Positions 29,003-38,136 of a stretch of DNA of 54,288 bases are shown here, in pieces. Each line of letters starts with the position of its first letter. Position 1 is the stretch's first letter. Under the pieces are notes generated by a model that did no database searches, had not been told where the DNA came from, and saw nothing but the letters and a program-made list of their open reading frames with translations. Location: NCBI RefSeq assembly GCF_000164135.1, contig NZ_GG770558.1, forward strand, positions 326,630 through 380,917, read 5' to 3'. The position numbers were made by a program, and so were the translations under genes. Source of the DNA: Mycobacterium parascrofulaceum ATCC BAA-614. GTDB taxonomy: Bacteria > Actinomycetota > Actinomycetes > Mycobacteriales > Mycobacteriaceae.

Positions 29003-29466
29003 GCAAGTCGATGAGCAAGACGCTGCTGATCGTCCACCACACACCGTCCCCGCATTGCCAGGAGATGTTCGAGGCCGTCGTCTCGGGCGCCACCGACCCC
29101 GAGATCGAGGGCGTCGAGGTCGTTCGGCGACCGGCGCTGACGGTGTCGCCGGCCGAGATGCTGACGGCCGACGGCTATCTGTTGGGCAGCCCGGCGAACC
29201 TGGGCTACATGAGCGGGGCACTCAAGCACGCGTTCGACTGCGCCTACTACCAGCTGCTGGACTCGACGCGTGGCCGCCCGTTCGGCCTCTACTTGCACGG
29301 CAACGAGGGGACCGAGGGCGCCGAGCGCGGCGTCATGTCCATAACGACGGGGCTCGGCTGGGCGAAAGCCGCTGAGACCGTGGTGGTTTCGGGCAGGCCG
29401 GACAAGGACGACCTGCAGGCCTGCTGGGAACTCGGCGCGACGGTCGCCGCCCAGCTGATGGAATAG
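28999..29466 (+). CDS. Flavodoxin-like NAD(P)H oxidoreductase family protein
   Basis: A 155-residue flavodoxin-fold protein similar to Rv2771c: LLIVHHTPSPHCQEMFEAVVSGA (FMN phosphate loop), ADGYLLGSPANLGYMSGALKHAFD and GRPFGLYLHGNEGTEGAERG. It probably binds FMN and transfers electrons, or has a WrbA-like quinone role. Two starts are possible, 28999 (overlapping the previous stop) and 29011; the second gives MSKTLLIVHH as in M. tuberculosis. Neither has a clear ribosome-binding site. Coupling to the upstream gene favours 28999. Confidence 0.83.
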   Translation: MSKSMSKTLLIVHHTPSPHCQEMFEAVVSGATDPEIEGVEVVRRPALTVSPAEMLTADGYLLGSPANLGYMSGALKHAFDCAYYQLLDSTRGRPFGLYLHGNEGTEGAERGVMSITTGLGWAKAAETVVVSGRPDKDDLQACWELGATVAAQLME

Positions 29467-29471
29467 GCCGT

Positions 29472-30305
29472 CTACGTGTGGGTCGGCCTGAACGCCTCGG
29501 CCGGCTGGGCCAGGGCCAGCGCCGAGCTGGTGCCGATCGGCCCGTGCCGGTCGAACAGGGTGGCGGCCCCGGTCGCGACACCGGCCGTGCCGTAATGGCT
29601 TTGGGCCGCCAGGCCCAGGTATTCACCGTCGGGCAAGCGGCTCGCGGTGACCGTGTAGTCGGCGTTGATGTAGCGCAATCCGCCGGTGCCCCAATGGGTC
29701 AGTGAGCTGGTGATGTCACCGGCGAAAGCCAGTCGGACGAACGGGGTCAGCGGATAGCCGTGCACCATGGGGCGAAAGATCCGCGCCCAGGCGAACTTCT
29801 GCGAATGGGACTGCTCCCACTCGCCGGCCGCGATGCCCGGGCTGCCCGCGGCGGTGGCCCCGTACCCCCAGATCAGGAAAGGCATGTCGGCCGGGAAGCC
29901 ATCGGAGGTGACCGGCAGCGGCGGCATGGCCAACGGCGCCGACCACACCGCGCCGTCCGGGTGTTCCCCTCGGCGCAGGAACAGTGCGCTGGCCCGCGCG
30001 ACGGTGTTGCCGTTCTGCACCAGCGCCCCGTCGACCAGCTTGATGCGCCGCCCTTCCCGCTGCACCGAGGTCCGGATCTGCACCGGTTCAGGCAAGGCCG
30101 GGCGCAGCAGGTCGACGGTGAACCGGGCCGGCTGAAAGGCGGGCTCGACGCCCGATTGCTCGATGCCCCAAGCCAACAGGCCACCGACGTTCTGGCCGCC
30201 CATCGCCGCGCCCCACGGTCCGCGGGTCAGCGGGCTCGGCAGGTAGGAATCGCCGTCGACGGTGAAGAAGGCCTCGGGCATGATGGCGGGGTCCTCGATC
30301 GTCAC
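29472..30305 (-). CDS. Acyl-CoA thioesterase-like protein (double hot-dog)
   Basis: A 277-residue protein of the TesB-like / 4HBT_3 class. The N-terminal hot-dog half contains LTRGPWGAAMGGQNVGGLLAWGIEQ and FTVDLLRPALPEPVQIRTSVQREGRRI, and the C-terminal half contains LTHWGTGGLRYINADYTVTASR and AQSHYGTAGVATGAATLFD. It would hydrolyse acyl-CoA thioesters, as expected next to a FadD and acyl-CoA dehydrogenase cluster, although it is on the other strand. GTG 30305 was chosen because TATCGT is 7 nt upstream (30313-30318); an internal ATG at 30281 is the alternative. Convergent with the flavodoxin-like gene. Confidence 0.84.
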   Translation of the reverse strand: MTIEDPAIMPEAFFTVDGDSYLPSPLTRGPWGAAMGGQNVGGLLAWGIEQSGVEPAFQPARFTVDLLRPALPEPVQIRTSVQREGRRIKLVDGALVQNGNTVARASALFLRRGEHPDGAVWSAPLAMPPLPVTSDGFPADMPFLIWGYGATAAGSPGIAAGEWEQSHSQKFAWARIFRPMVHGYPLTPFVRLAFAGDITSSLTHWGTGGLRYINADYTVTASRLPDGEYLGLAAQSHYGTAGVATGAATLFDRHGPIGTSSALALAQPAEAFRPTHT

Positions 30306-30312
30306 CGCTATG

Positions 30313-30318
30313 ACGATA
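30313..30318 (-). promoter_or_regulatory. -10 box of leaderless thioesterase gene
   Basis: TATCGT on the minus strand, 7 nt from the GTG at 30305. The same hexamer and spacing occur before the DUF2277 gene at 5023-5028. Confidence 0.5.
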
Positions 30319-30347
30319 GGACACCCGACAGGGGGGCCCGCGCGCTG

Positions 30348-31904
30348 TCAGGTGCGGGCGGGGATCGTGACGTGCAGCGCCGTGCCGCCACCGGGCGGGC
30401 TGGCGATCTGGAGATGGCCACCGAGCGCTTCGACTCGGTCGATCAAGCCCACGAGCCCCGATCCCTTGCCGCTGTCGGCGCCGCCGGCACCGTCGTCGCG
30501 AATGGCGAGCCGCACCTCCGAGCCGTCGCCCCGGACGTCGACGTCGATCCGGGAGGCCTGCGCATGCCGGGCCGCGTTCGTCAGCGCTTCCGCCACAACG
30601 TAGTACGCGGCGACCGCAGCGGACTCGGACGTCGGTCCCGCCAGTGCCAGGCTGATGTTGACCGGAACCGGGCAGCGGCGGGCGAGCGTCTTGACCGCCG
30701 CACCGAGCCCTCCGCTGCTCAAGATCGCCGGATGAATGCCCCGCGCGAACTCCTGCAGCTCCGCCGATGCGGTGCTCAGACCGGTCACAACGGCCGCAAT
30801 CTCGTCTTTCAGCCAACCGAGTTCTGCCGGCACCCCCGCCTCGATGGAGCGCAATTGCAGGGCAAGCGATACCAGTCGTTGTTGTGCCCCGTCGTGCAGA
30901 TCGCGCTCCAGGCGGCGGCGGGCGTCGTCGGCCGCGGTCACGATGCGCGCTCGGGACGCGGTGAGCGCCGCGTGGGCCTCGGCGTTGGCGATGGCGGTGG
31001 CGACGAGTTCGGTGAACTCGCCGACCCGCTGCTCGGTACCGAACGGGAGCGGCGCGGTAGGGGAGCCGACGACCGCGACACCCCACAGCCTGCCCTCGAC
31101 CACGATCGGTGCTCCCACGCCGCTGCGCAATCCCAGCCGGCGGATCAGCGCCGCCACGTCACCGATCGCGGTGTCATGACTGTCCATCCGCGCGGGTTGA
31201 CCGGAGTCGGCCACCATGGCGCCGATGTTCTCCCCGTCCAGTGATAAGCGGCCGCCGACGGGCATCCGCGCCACCTGCGCGGGGTCATCCTGGGCCGCGA
31301 CAAGTGTTGCAGTGCCGTCGGATTCGTAACGCCACAGCGCGGCGTTGGCAACCCCGAGCGATCTCGCCAGCCCATCAGCCACGGCCGGGAAGACGTCCGA
31401 TGGCCGGGCTCCGCGCGCGATTAGGGTCGCCACCCGGCGCAGCGCGGCTTGCTGTTCGGCCAGGACGCGGAGCTCGTCGCGGCTCGCCTCGGCGTCCCGC
31501 CTGCGTCCTTCGGCGGCTACGGCATGCGCTCGAGCGGTGCGCGCCAGCGAATTAGCCACCAGCCCGACCACGACGAAGACGGCCAATGCCGTCCAGTCCT
31601 GAGGCTCGGGCCACCCCATCGCGGTGTCCGGCCAGCTACGGAAGTAGTCGAAAGCGAGTGCGCTCACCACGGCGGTGCCGGTGGTCAGGCCGGCGCCCCA
31701 CCCGGTTGCAACGATCAGGACGCCGATCAGGTAAAGCACGCCAAAGGCGTTGTCGGGCACGAACATTTTGAGCAGCAGCATGACCGACGTTTCCACCGCG
31801 ATGCACCCGATGGCCACCGCGAGGCCCAGCGACGTGGGTAGTGGGTCCCGCGACAGCCACGTCGAGGCGGGGCGGGATACCCGCTGGGGCGTGGCTTTCG
31901 GCAC
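30348..31904 (-). CDS. Sensor histidine kinase, DUF4118-GAF-HisKA_3-HATPase
   Basis: A 518-residue NarL-type kinase. Residues 25-120 hold three or four hydrophobic segments of a KdpD-like DUF4118 membrane domain (AVAIGCIAVETSVMLLL, VLYLIGVLIVATGWGAG, ALAVFVVVGLVANSLA). A helical linker and a GAF domain (about 155-310, ending FTELVATAIANAEAH) follow. The phospho-acceptor is H337 in RRRLERDLHDGAQQRL, typical of HisKA_3. The ATPase domain has VVAEALTNAARHAQAS (N box) and IRDDGAGGAD plus GSGLVGLIDRVEALGG. It is 3 nt downstream of its response regulator gene. The signal is unknown; a GAF may bind a small ligand or heme. Confidence 0.9.
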   Translation of the reverse strand: MPKATPQRVSRPASTWLSRDPLPTSLGLAVAIGCIAVETSVMLLLKMFVPDNAFGVLYLIGVLIVATGWGAGLTTGTAVVSALAFDYFRSWPDTAMGWPEPQDWTALAVFVVVGLVANSLARTARAHAVAAEGRRRDAEASRDELRVLAEQQAALRRVATLIARGARPSDVFPAVADGLARSLGVANAALWRYESDGTATLVAAQDDPAQVARMPVGGRLSLDGENIGAMVADSGQPARMDSHDTAIGDVAALIRRLGLRSGVGAPIVVEGRLWGVAVVGSPTAPLPFGTEQRVGEFTELVATAIANAEAHAALTASRARIVTAADDARRRLERDLHDGAQQRLVSLALQLRSIEAGVPAELGWLKDEIAAVVTGLSTASAELQEFARGIHPAILSSGGLGAAVKTLARRCPVPVNISLALAGPTSESAAVAAYYVVAEALTNAARHAQASRIDVDVRGDGSEVRLAIRDDGAGGADSGKGSGLVGLIDRVEALGGHLQIASPPGGGTALHVTIPART

Positions 31905-31907
31905 GGG

Positions 31908-32552
31908 TCAGCGAGCTTCCAGAAAGGTGATGACCGCACGAACGCGCCGGTGGTCGTCCGGCGTTTCGTGGAGCTCCAGTTTGGTCATGATGTTGCGAAC
32001 ATGCTTTTCGACGGTGCCCTCGGTCACCCACAAGCGGCGGGCGATCCCCGCGTTCGACCGCCCTTCGGCCATCAGACCGAGAACTTCCTTCTCCCGTGGG
32101 CTCAGCACGGCGAGCGGATCGTTGCGCGTGCGCGCCTCGACCAGTTCCTGAACCAGCGCGGGGTCGATCACACATCCGCCGCCGGCGATTCTGCCCAGCG
32201 TGTCGAGGAAATCGTCGACATCGGTGACCCGGGTCTTCAGCAGGTACCCGACGCCGCGGCCGCTGGCCAGCAGCTGCATCGCATGTTCGACGTCCACGTG
32301 GGCCGACAGGATCACCAGCCCGACCGAGGGCAGCTCTTCGCGGATGGTCATGGCGGCGTCGAGGCCGTCGGTGGTGCCCGTGGGCGGCATCCGGATGTCG
32401 ACGATCGCCAGCTGTGGCCTTTCCCGACGGACCAGCCCCAGCAGGCTTGCGGCGTCACCGACCTGACCGACCACGCGGTATCCGGAGCGGGCCAGCAGGC
32501 TGGCCAAGCCCTCCCGCAGTAGCACGTCGTCGTCGGCGACGACCACCCGCAC
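31908..32552 (-). CDS. NarL/FixJ-family response regulator
   Basis: A 214-residue regulator with a receiver domain (acidic pocket VVADDDVLL, phospho-acceptor D52 in AIVDIRMPPTG, K106 in YLLKTRV) and a C-terminal LuxR-type helix-turn-helix (LSPREKEVLGLMAEGRSNAGIARRLWVTEGTVEKHVRNIMTKLEL). GTG 32552 has GGAGGAGG 5 nt upstream, a strong ribosome-binding site. A GTG at 32573 would add seven residues but would lie upstream of that site. It is the first gene of a two-gene operon with the kinase. Its regulon is unknown; nearest candidates are the divergent membrane and exported protein genes. Confidence 0.9.
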   Translation of the reverse strand: MRVVVADDDVLLREGLASLLARSGYRVVGQVGDAASLLGLVRRERPQLAIVDIRMPPTGTTDGLDAAMTIREELPSVGLVILSAHVDVEHAMQLLASGRGVGYLLKTRVTDVDDFLDTLGRIAGGGCVIDPALVQELVEARTRNDPLAVLSPREKEVLGLMAEGRSNAGIARRLWVTEGTVEKHVRNIMTKLELHETPDDHRRVRAVITFLEAR

Positions 32553-32720
32553 GCCCGCCTCCTCCGGCTCCACCCCGACCGTGATCCTCTCGTGTGATCT
32601 GCGCCCGCAGTGCCGAGCGTAATTCCAGCCAGCAGGTATTGCCGCGGTCGGGCTGCCGGTGCCCGCAAGACGGGTGTCAGCAATGACGACTCAGGCCCCG
32701 CAACGCGAGAGCCTGGGATC

Positions 32721-33038
32721 ATGAAGACAACCACGGCTGCTCCGATCAGTATCCGTGCGTCGAGCGCCCGGTATGCGACGAGGTGGGTGGCCCACGTGGC
32801 CGGAACATTCGCCGTCAATGCGGCCGTCTTGCTGGCGGGCCTTCGACTCACCGGATTGAGCTGGTCGGAGCTGTGTTTGTTGGTGCTGCCACCGATGATG
32901 GCCGGATCGGGAGCGGTCCTCACCTTCTTGGCCCTCAACCACATGGTGTTGCGGTCAGAAGCGGCGGACGCGGCTACCGCTGGCACAAGCGTCTTCGTCC
33001 ACTCGCTTACAGGGCACGGATGCGACAGATCCGGGTGA
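32721..33038 (+). CDS. Small membrane protein, hypothetical
   Basis: A 105-residue frame with two hydrophobic segments: WVAHVAGTFAVNAAVLLAGL (about residues 23-44) and ELCLLVLPPMMAGSGAVLTFLAL (about 52-74). The loop between them is GLSWS. I find no recognised domain. The ribosome-binding site is weak, and the 147 nt between it and the response regulator gene hold nothing I can identify. Divergent position next to a two-component pair suggests it could be a target. Medium confidence that it is real. Confidence 0.5.
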   Translation: MKTTTAAPISIRASSARYATRWVAHVAGTFAVNAAVLLAGLRLTGLSWSELCLLVLPPMMAGSGAVLTFLALNHMVLRSEAADAATAGTSVFVHSLTGHGCDRSG

Positions 33039-33052
33039 GGAGAGGTCTCGAT

Positions 33053-33256
33053 GTGATCGCCAATGCAGTGCTCAGCGCGGTCCTCGCGCTGGGCTGCAGC
33101 GTCGCAACGCCGGTCGGCCCCGACCCCAACCCGTTCGGGGGCCTCGGCTGCGACTGCCGGGACTCGCCATCGACGCGCGGCACGGTTCAGGAACACGAGA
33201 TAAACCGCGGTCTCAGCGACGGTCTGTCCGTCGCGTTGCCCGCACCGTTGCGCTGA
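33053..33256 (+). CDS. Small exported protein, hypothetical
   Basis: A 67-residue frame from GTG 33053, which has AGGAGAGG 7 nt upstream. The first 20 residues form a signal-like hydrophobic stretch (VIANAVLSAVLALGCSVA). The mature part reads PDPNPFGGLGCDCRDSP, then EINRGLSDGLSVALP. This Cys-x-Cys, Pro-rich and amphipathic-tail layout recurs in small exported mycobacterial proteins of unknown function. An ATG at 33020 is in frame but lies before the ribosome-binding site. It begins 14 nt after the membrane protein gene, so the two may be co-transcribed. Confidence 0.6.
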   Translation: MIANAVLSAVLALGCSVATPVGPDPNPFGGLGCDCRDSPSTRGTVQEHEINRGLSDGLSVALPAPLR

Positions 33257-33344
33257 TCCGGCCGCGGGGTTTCGAGTTCGGGACGAGGCTGCCGACTACG
33301 CTCACAACCGGGACGTAACTGTTCGGTGTGACGGAGGTCGAGAC

Positions 33345-34886
33345 GTGACGCAGCCACGAGTCCTCGAAATTCCGCGCGACCGCAACCCGTTCCCGACGAC
33401 CGGCGTGACCCGCGGCGTCGACGGCGTCCCGCGCTACGCCGACCTGCCCGCCACGCTGCTGGACATGCTCGCCGAACAGGTCGAGCGGCGCCCGGACAGT
33501 GAGGCGCTGGTCGAGCTCGGCGCCGGCCGCTTGACCTACCGCCAGCTCTGGGACCGCGCGGCGCGCGTCGCCGGTGGGCTCCGCGCGGCCGGGTTGCGGC
33601 CCGGTGACCGCGTCGCGGTGCGTTACCCCGCGGGCAACGACTGGGTGCTGGCGTTCTGGGGCATCGTGATGGCCGGTGGCATTGCGGTGGCGGTCAATAC
33701 GCGCTCGGCGCAACCGGAAGTCGAGTTCGTCCTCTCCGACTCCGGCGCGACGCTGGACCTGGCGGCCGACACCCCGCTGCCCGACGGCCAGCCGTACGTG
33801 ACCGAGCGGCTCGGCCCCGCCGACGTGGCCGCGCTGTTCTACACCTCGGGCACCACCGGCCACCCCAAGGGGGTGCCGACCACCCACGAGGCCTTCCTGA
33901 CCAACACCGAGAACGCCATCCGCTGTCTCGACCAGCCGCGCGACCTCGGCGAGGCGATGCGCACGCTCATCTCGGTGCCGCTGTTCCACGTGACCGGCTG
34001 CAACTCACAGCTGCTGGCCGCCACCCGGCTCGGCGGGGCCTCGGTGGTCATGCCCACCCTCAACCTGGACGGGCTGATTGCCGCGCTGACCGCGGAGCGT
34101 GTCTCCGTGATGGTCACCGTGCCGGCGGTGTACGCATTGATGTTGCGCCACAACGGCTTTGCCGATGCCGACGTCTCCGGGGTCCGCTGGGTGGGTTACG
34201 GGGGCGCTCCGATCGCGCCGTCCCTGGTGCGCGCGGTGAAGGACGCCTTCCCCCAGGCCACGGTGTTCAACGGCTACGGCATGACCGAGACAGCCTCGCT
34301 GATGACCGTGCTGCCCAGTCAGGACGCCGTCGAGCACGCCGATTCGGTCGGCTACGCGGTGCCCTCGGTCGACCTCGGGCTGGTCGCGTTCGCCGGCGAC
34401 GAGCCGGGCGTCGGTGAACTGGTGGTCCGCGGAGCCAACGTGACCGCCGGGTACTGGAACCGGCCGGAAGCGACCGCGGCGACCATCGTGGACGGCTGGC
34501 TGCACACCGGGGACGTGGTCCGTGTCGACGATGCGGGCCGAGTGCAGATCGTCGACCGCCTCAAGGACATCATCAACCGCGGCGGCGAGAACGTCTCCAG
34601 CGTCGAGGTGGAGGCGGTCCTGCTGGCGGCGCCCCACGTCGCGGACGCGTGCGTGCTGGCCGTCCCCGACGAGGTCATGGGCGAGAAGGTGGGCGCGGTG
34701 CTGTTCGGCGGCGCCGACGAGATCGACGTCCCGGCGGTGCTCGACCACTGCCGGGAGCAACTCGCCGACTTCAAAGTGCCGCAGTATGTCACGGTGGTCG
34801 ACAGCGCGCTGCCCCGCAACGCGGGCGGCAAGCTGCTCAAGGGCAAACTCCGTGACCAGGTGCGGTGGGGGGAACCGCTGCGATGA
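33345..34886 (+). CDS. Fatty-acid/acyl-CoA synthetase (FadD type)
   Basis: A 513-residue adenylate-forming enzyme that activates a carboxylic acid to an acyl-CoA through an acyl-AMP. Motifs: ATP-binding YTSGTTGHPKG (from residue 166), FNGYGMTETA, GWLHTGD, the hinge DRLKDIINRGGENVSS and C-terminal Lys in PRNAGGKLLKGKL. GTG 33345 follows a GGAGG. The stop overlaps the carboxylase start (ATGA), so activation and carboxylation are probably consecutive steps of one pathway. Chain-length preference cannot be told from the sequence. Which numbered FadD it corresponds to is uncertain. Confidence 0.9.
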   Translation: MTQPRVLEIPRDRNPFPTTGVTRGVDGVPRYADLPATLLDMLAEQVERRPDSEALVELGAGRLTYRQLWDRAARVAGGLRAAGLRPGDRVAVRYPAGNDWVLAFWGIVMAGGIAVAVNTRSAQPEVEFVLSDSGATLDLAADTPLPDGQPYVTERLGPADVAALFYTSGTTGHPKGVPTTHEAFLTNTENAIRCLDQPRDLGEAMRTLISVPLFHVTGCNSQLLAATRLGGASVVMPTLNLDGLIAALTAERVSVMVTVPAVYALMLRHNGFADADVSGVRWVGYGGAPIAPSLVRAVKDAFPQATVFNGYGMTETASLMTVLPSQDAVEHADSVGYAVPSVDLGLVAFAGDEPGVGELVVRGANVTAGYWNRPEATAATIVDGWLHTGDVVRVDDAGRVQIVDRLKDIINRGGENVSSVEVEAVLLAAPHVADACVLAVPDEVMGEKVGAVLFGGADEIDVPAVLDHCREQLADFKVPQYVTVVDSALPRNAGGKLLKGKLRDQVRWGEPLR

Positions 34887-37800
34887 CCGCGACCGTGCTG
34901 GTCGCCAACCGCGGCGAGATCGCGCTCCGGATCGTCCGCACCGCAACCGAATTGGGCATGCGAACGGTCGCGGTCTACGCCGAAGACGATGCCGAGAACC
35001 CGCATGTGCACGCGGCCGACGAAGCGATCGGCCTGCCCGGGGCCGGACCGCGCGCCTATTTGGACCAGCCCGCCATGCTGGCGGCGGCCAAGAACTCGGG
35101 GGCGGAGCTGATCCACCCGGGCTACGGGTTCCTCAGCGAGAACGCCCAATTCGCCCGCGCCTGCGCCGGCGCGGGCTACACATTCGTGGGACCGAGCGCC
35201 GACGCGCTGGAGCTGGTGGGCAACAAGGCCGCCGCCCGCGGTGCCGCGGCCGCCGCCGGGGTGCCGGTGCTGCCCGCCACCGACGGGCCGGCCAGCGTCG
35301 CGGACGTTGAAAACTTCTTCCGGGCCCGGGGCGGCCCCATCATGATCAAGGCGCTCGCCGGCGGGGGCGGCCGCGGAATGCGCCCGGTGCGCAGCGCTGA
35401 TCAGATCGGCGACGCCTACCGGCAATGCGCCGCGGAGGCCCAACTGGGCTTCGGGGACCCGGCGCTGTTCGCCGAGGTGCTGCTCGAAGACGCACGGCAC
35501 ATCGAGGTGCAGGTCGTCGGCGCGCCGGCGGGGCACCAAACCCGCGCGCTGGCGCTCGGCGACCGCGACTGCAGCATTCAGCGCCGCCGCCAGAAGATCG
35601 TCGAAGTCGCACCCGCCCAGGGCCTCTCCGGCGAAGTGCGGCGCGACCTGCACCAGGCGGCGGCGCGGTTGTGCGCGCGGGTCGGGCTGCACGGGCTGGC
35701 CACGGTCGAATTTCTGTTCGCCGGTGGGGAATTCGTGTTCCTCGAAGTCAACCCGAGAATTCAGGTGGAGCACACGGTGACCGAGGAGACGACCGGGTTC
35801 GACCTGGTGGCCGTCCAGTTGGCCATCGCCGGGGGCGCCTCCTACTATCAGCTCGGGCTACCGGCCGGGATCGCCTCCGACGGAAACGAAGTCATCGGCG
35901 AGCCCGCCGCGCATCGCGGGATCGCCGTCCAGGCCCGGGTGAACGCGGAGACTTTCGCCCCCGACCTGTCCGTGCTGCCCGCGGCCGGCACGCTCACCGT
36001 GTTTTCGCCGCCGAGCGGGCCGGGGGTCCGCGTCGACACCTACGGCCGGGCGGGGCTGGTGGTGAACGCGCAGTACGACTCACTGCTGGCGAAGGTGGTG
36101 GCCCACGTGCACGGGTCGTCACCGGGGGCGGCGCTGCGCAAGGCCCGGACCGCCCTTGCCGAGTTCCGCATCGAGGGCGTGCGCACGAACATCGACTTCC
36201 TCCACGCCCTGCTGAGCGACACCGCGGTGGAATCGGGTTGGGTGAGCACCGGTTTCCTCGACGAGAAGCTGCCCGAGCTGGCGGCTGCGGCGTCGTCGCA
36301 CCACCACGACGTCCCCATCGCGCCCGTCGAGCTGTATCCCGGCGAGGACGTGCTGCGCGCGCAACTGGCGGGCACCGTGGTCGAGGTGGTGCCGGAGGGT
36401 GCGGACTTTCGTGCGGGCAGCCAGCTCGTCGTCCTGGAAGCGATGAAGATGCAGCATGTGCTCGCCGCGCCGGACGCGCTGCGGACGGCGCGCGTCCTGG
36501 TGTCACCCGGGCAGGTCGTCGGGACCGGTGACCCGCTGCTGGTCTTCACCCGCACGGCAGCCGCCGACCGCGGCGACTCCGCCGCTGTGGCAACCGATCT
36601 CGACCGGCCACGCGCCGACCTGGACGAGGTGCGCAGGCGGCATCTGCTGACCCTCGACGAGGGCCGCGAGGCCGCGGTGGCGCGGCGGCACAAGCAGGGC
36701 CGCCGCACCGCGCGGGAGAACATCGCCGATCTGATCGACCCGGGCAGCTTCGTCGAATACGGCGCGCTGGCCATCGCGGCGCAGCGCAGCCGGCGTTCGG
36801 AAGATGATTTGATCGCCAACACGCCGGCGGACGGCCTCATCGCCGGCCTCGCGACGATCGGCGCGGACCGCTTCGGGCGGGCGGCGGCCGAGGCCGTCGT
36901 GGTGTCCTACGACTACACCGTGCTGGCCGGCACGCAGGGGATGCGCAACCACGCCAAGACCGACCGCGCGTTCGACCTGGCCGCCCGGAGACGTCTGCCG
37001 GTGGTGCTGTTCGCCGAGGGTGGCGGCGGCAGGCCGGGGGACACCGACGTCGGCGGCCTCGCGGGGCTGGACGTGCCGACCTTCCGGATGCTGGCCGCGC
37101 TGAGCGGCCGGGTGCCGCTGATATCCATCGTCTCGGGCCGGTGCTTTGCCGGCAACGCGGCGCTGGCCGGGGTGTGCGACGTGATCATCGCGACCCCGGA
37201 CGCCAACATCGGGATGGGGGGACCCGCGATGATCGAGGGCGGCGGGCTCGGGGTGTATCCGCCGGAGGCGATCGGGCCGATCGGCGTGCAGCGGCGCAAC
37301 GGCGTGGTCAGCCTGGTCGCCCGCGACGAGGCGCACGCGGTGTCGCTGGCCAAGCAGTACCTGTCGTACTTCCAGGGCGCGCTGGCCGAGTGGTCGGCGC
37401 CGGATCCGCGGCTGGCCCGGCATGTGGTGCCGCAGAACCGGTTACGCGCCTACGACGTGCACCGGGCCATCGAGGCGATCGTCGACACCGGCTCGGTGCT
37501 GGAGCTCCGGCCCGACTACGGCGTCGGCATCGTCACCGGGCTGGTGCGCGTCGAGGGCGCGGCCTACGGGCTGATCGCCAACAGCACGCACCACCTCGGC
37601 GGGGCCATCGACGCCGAGGCGGCGGACAAGGCCGGCGACTTCCTCGCGCTGTGCGAATCGTTTGGGCTGCCGGTCATTTCGCTGTGCGACACGCCGGGCT
37701 TCATGGTCGGACCCGACGCGGAGGTTCAGGCGGCGGTCCGGCGGTTCGGGCGGATGTTCGTGCTGGGCGCGCGTCTGACCGTCCCGGTCGGAATGATCAT

Positions 37801-38122
37801 CCTGCGCAAGGGATATGGGCTCGGCGCGATGGCGATGGCCGGCGGCTCGTTTCGCGCCCCGCAGTTCACCGTCGCCTGGCCGACCGGCGAAATCGGCGGG
37901 ATGGGGCTGGAGGGCGCCGTGCGCCTCGGTTTCAGCAAGGAGCTGGCCGCCGAGGGCGACCCCGTCAAACGCCAGGAGTTGTTCGACAAGCTCGTGGCGG
38001 CGGCCTACGAGCATGGCAAGGCGCTGCGGGCGGCCACCACTTTCGAGCTCGACGACGTCATCGACCCCGCGGACTCCCGGGCCTGGATCGCCAGGCTCCG
38101 GGAGCCGCCGGGTTCAGCCTGA
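34883..38122 (+). CDS. Single-chain biotin-dependent acyl-CoA carboxylase (long-chain type)
   Basis: A 1079-residue fusion of all three carboxylase activities. The N-terminal biotin carboxylase (residues 1-450) has VLVANRGEIALRIVRT, HPGYGFLSEN, the ATP-grasp KALAGGGGRGM and EVNPRIQVEHTVTE. The biotinyl domain (about 490-560) carries EAMKM with biotinylated K522. The carboxyltransferase (580-1079) has both halves: ENIADLIDPGSFVEYG, SYDYTVLAGTQG, ISIVSGRCFAGNAAL, LCDTPGFMVGP and KGYGLGAMAMAGGSF. It resembles the homohexameric LCC from M. avium subsp. paratuberculosis, which carboxylates acyl-CoAs of varied chain length. M. tuberculosis instead uses separate AccA and AccD subunits. It is coupled to the FadD gene by ATGA. 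Confidence 0.93.
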   Translation: MTATVLVANRGEIALRIVRTATELGMRTVAVYAEDDAENPHVHAADEAIGLPGAGPRAYLDQPAMLAAAKNSGAELIHPGYGFLSENAQFARACAGAGYTFVGPSADALELVGNKAAARGAAAAAGVPVLPATDGPASVADVENFFRARGGPIMIKALAGGGGRGMRPVRSADQIGDAYRQCAAEAQLGFGDPALFAEVLLEDARHIEVQVVGAPAGHQTRALALGDRDCSIQRRRQKIVEVAPAQGLSGEVRRDLHQAAARLCARVGLHGLATVEFLFAGGEFVFLEVNPRIQVEHTVTEETTGFDLVAVQLAIAGGASYYQLGLPAGIASDGNEVIGEPAAHRGIAVQARVNAETFAPDLSVLPAAGTLTVFSPPSGPGVRVDTYGRAGLVVNAQYDSLLAKVVAHVHGSSPGAALRKARTALAEFRIEGVRTNIDFLHALLSDTAVESGWVSTGFLDEKLPELAAAASSHHHDVPIAPVELYPGEDVLRAQLAGTVVEVVPEGADFRAGSQLVVLEAMKMQHVLAAPDALRTARVLVSPGQVVGTGDPLLVFTRTAAADRGDSAAVATDLDRPRADLDEVRRRHLLTLDEGREAAVARRHKQGRRTARENIADLIDPGSFVEYGALAIAAQRSRRSEDDLIANTPADGLIAGLATIGADRFGRAAAEAVVVSYDYTVLAGTQGMRNHAKTDRAFDLAARRRLPVVLFAEGGGGRPGDTDVGGLAGLDVPTFRMLAALSGRVPLISIVSGRCFAGNAALAGVCDVIIATPDANIGMGGPAMIEGGGLGVYPPEAIGPIGVQRRNGVVSLVARDEAHAVSLAKQYLSYFQGALAEWSAPDPRLARHVVPQNRLRAYDVHRAIEAIVDTGSVLELRPDYGVGIVTGLVRVEGAAYGLIANSTHHLGGAIDAEAADKAGDFLALCESFGLPVISLCDTPGFMVGPDAEVQAAVRRFGRMFVLGARLTVPVGMIILRKGYGLGAMAMAGGSFRAPQFTVAWPTGEIGGMGLEGAVRLGFSKELAAEGDPVKRQELFDKLVAAAYEHGKALRAATTFELDDVIDPADSRAWIARLREPPGSA

Positions 38123-38136
38123 GGGTGTCGGCCCGG

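Noticed and set aside
32574..32720. A gene or promoter structure between the response regulator and membrane protein genes
   Set aside because: No frame with ribosome-binding site and no convincing -10/-35 pair could be placed in this 147-nt gap.
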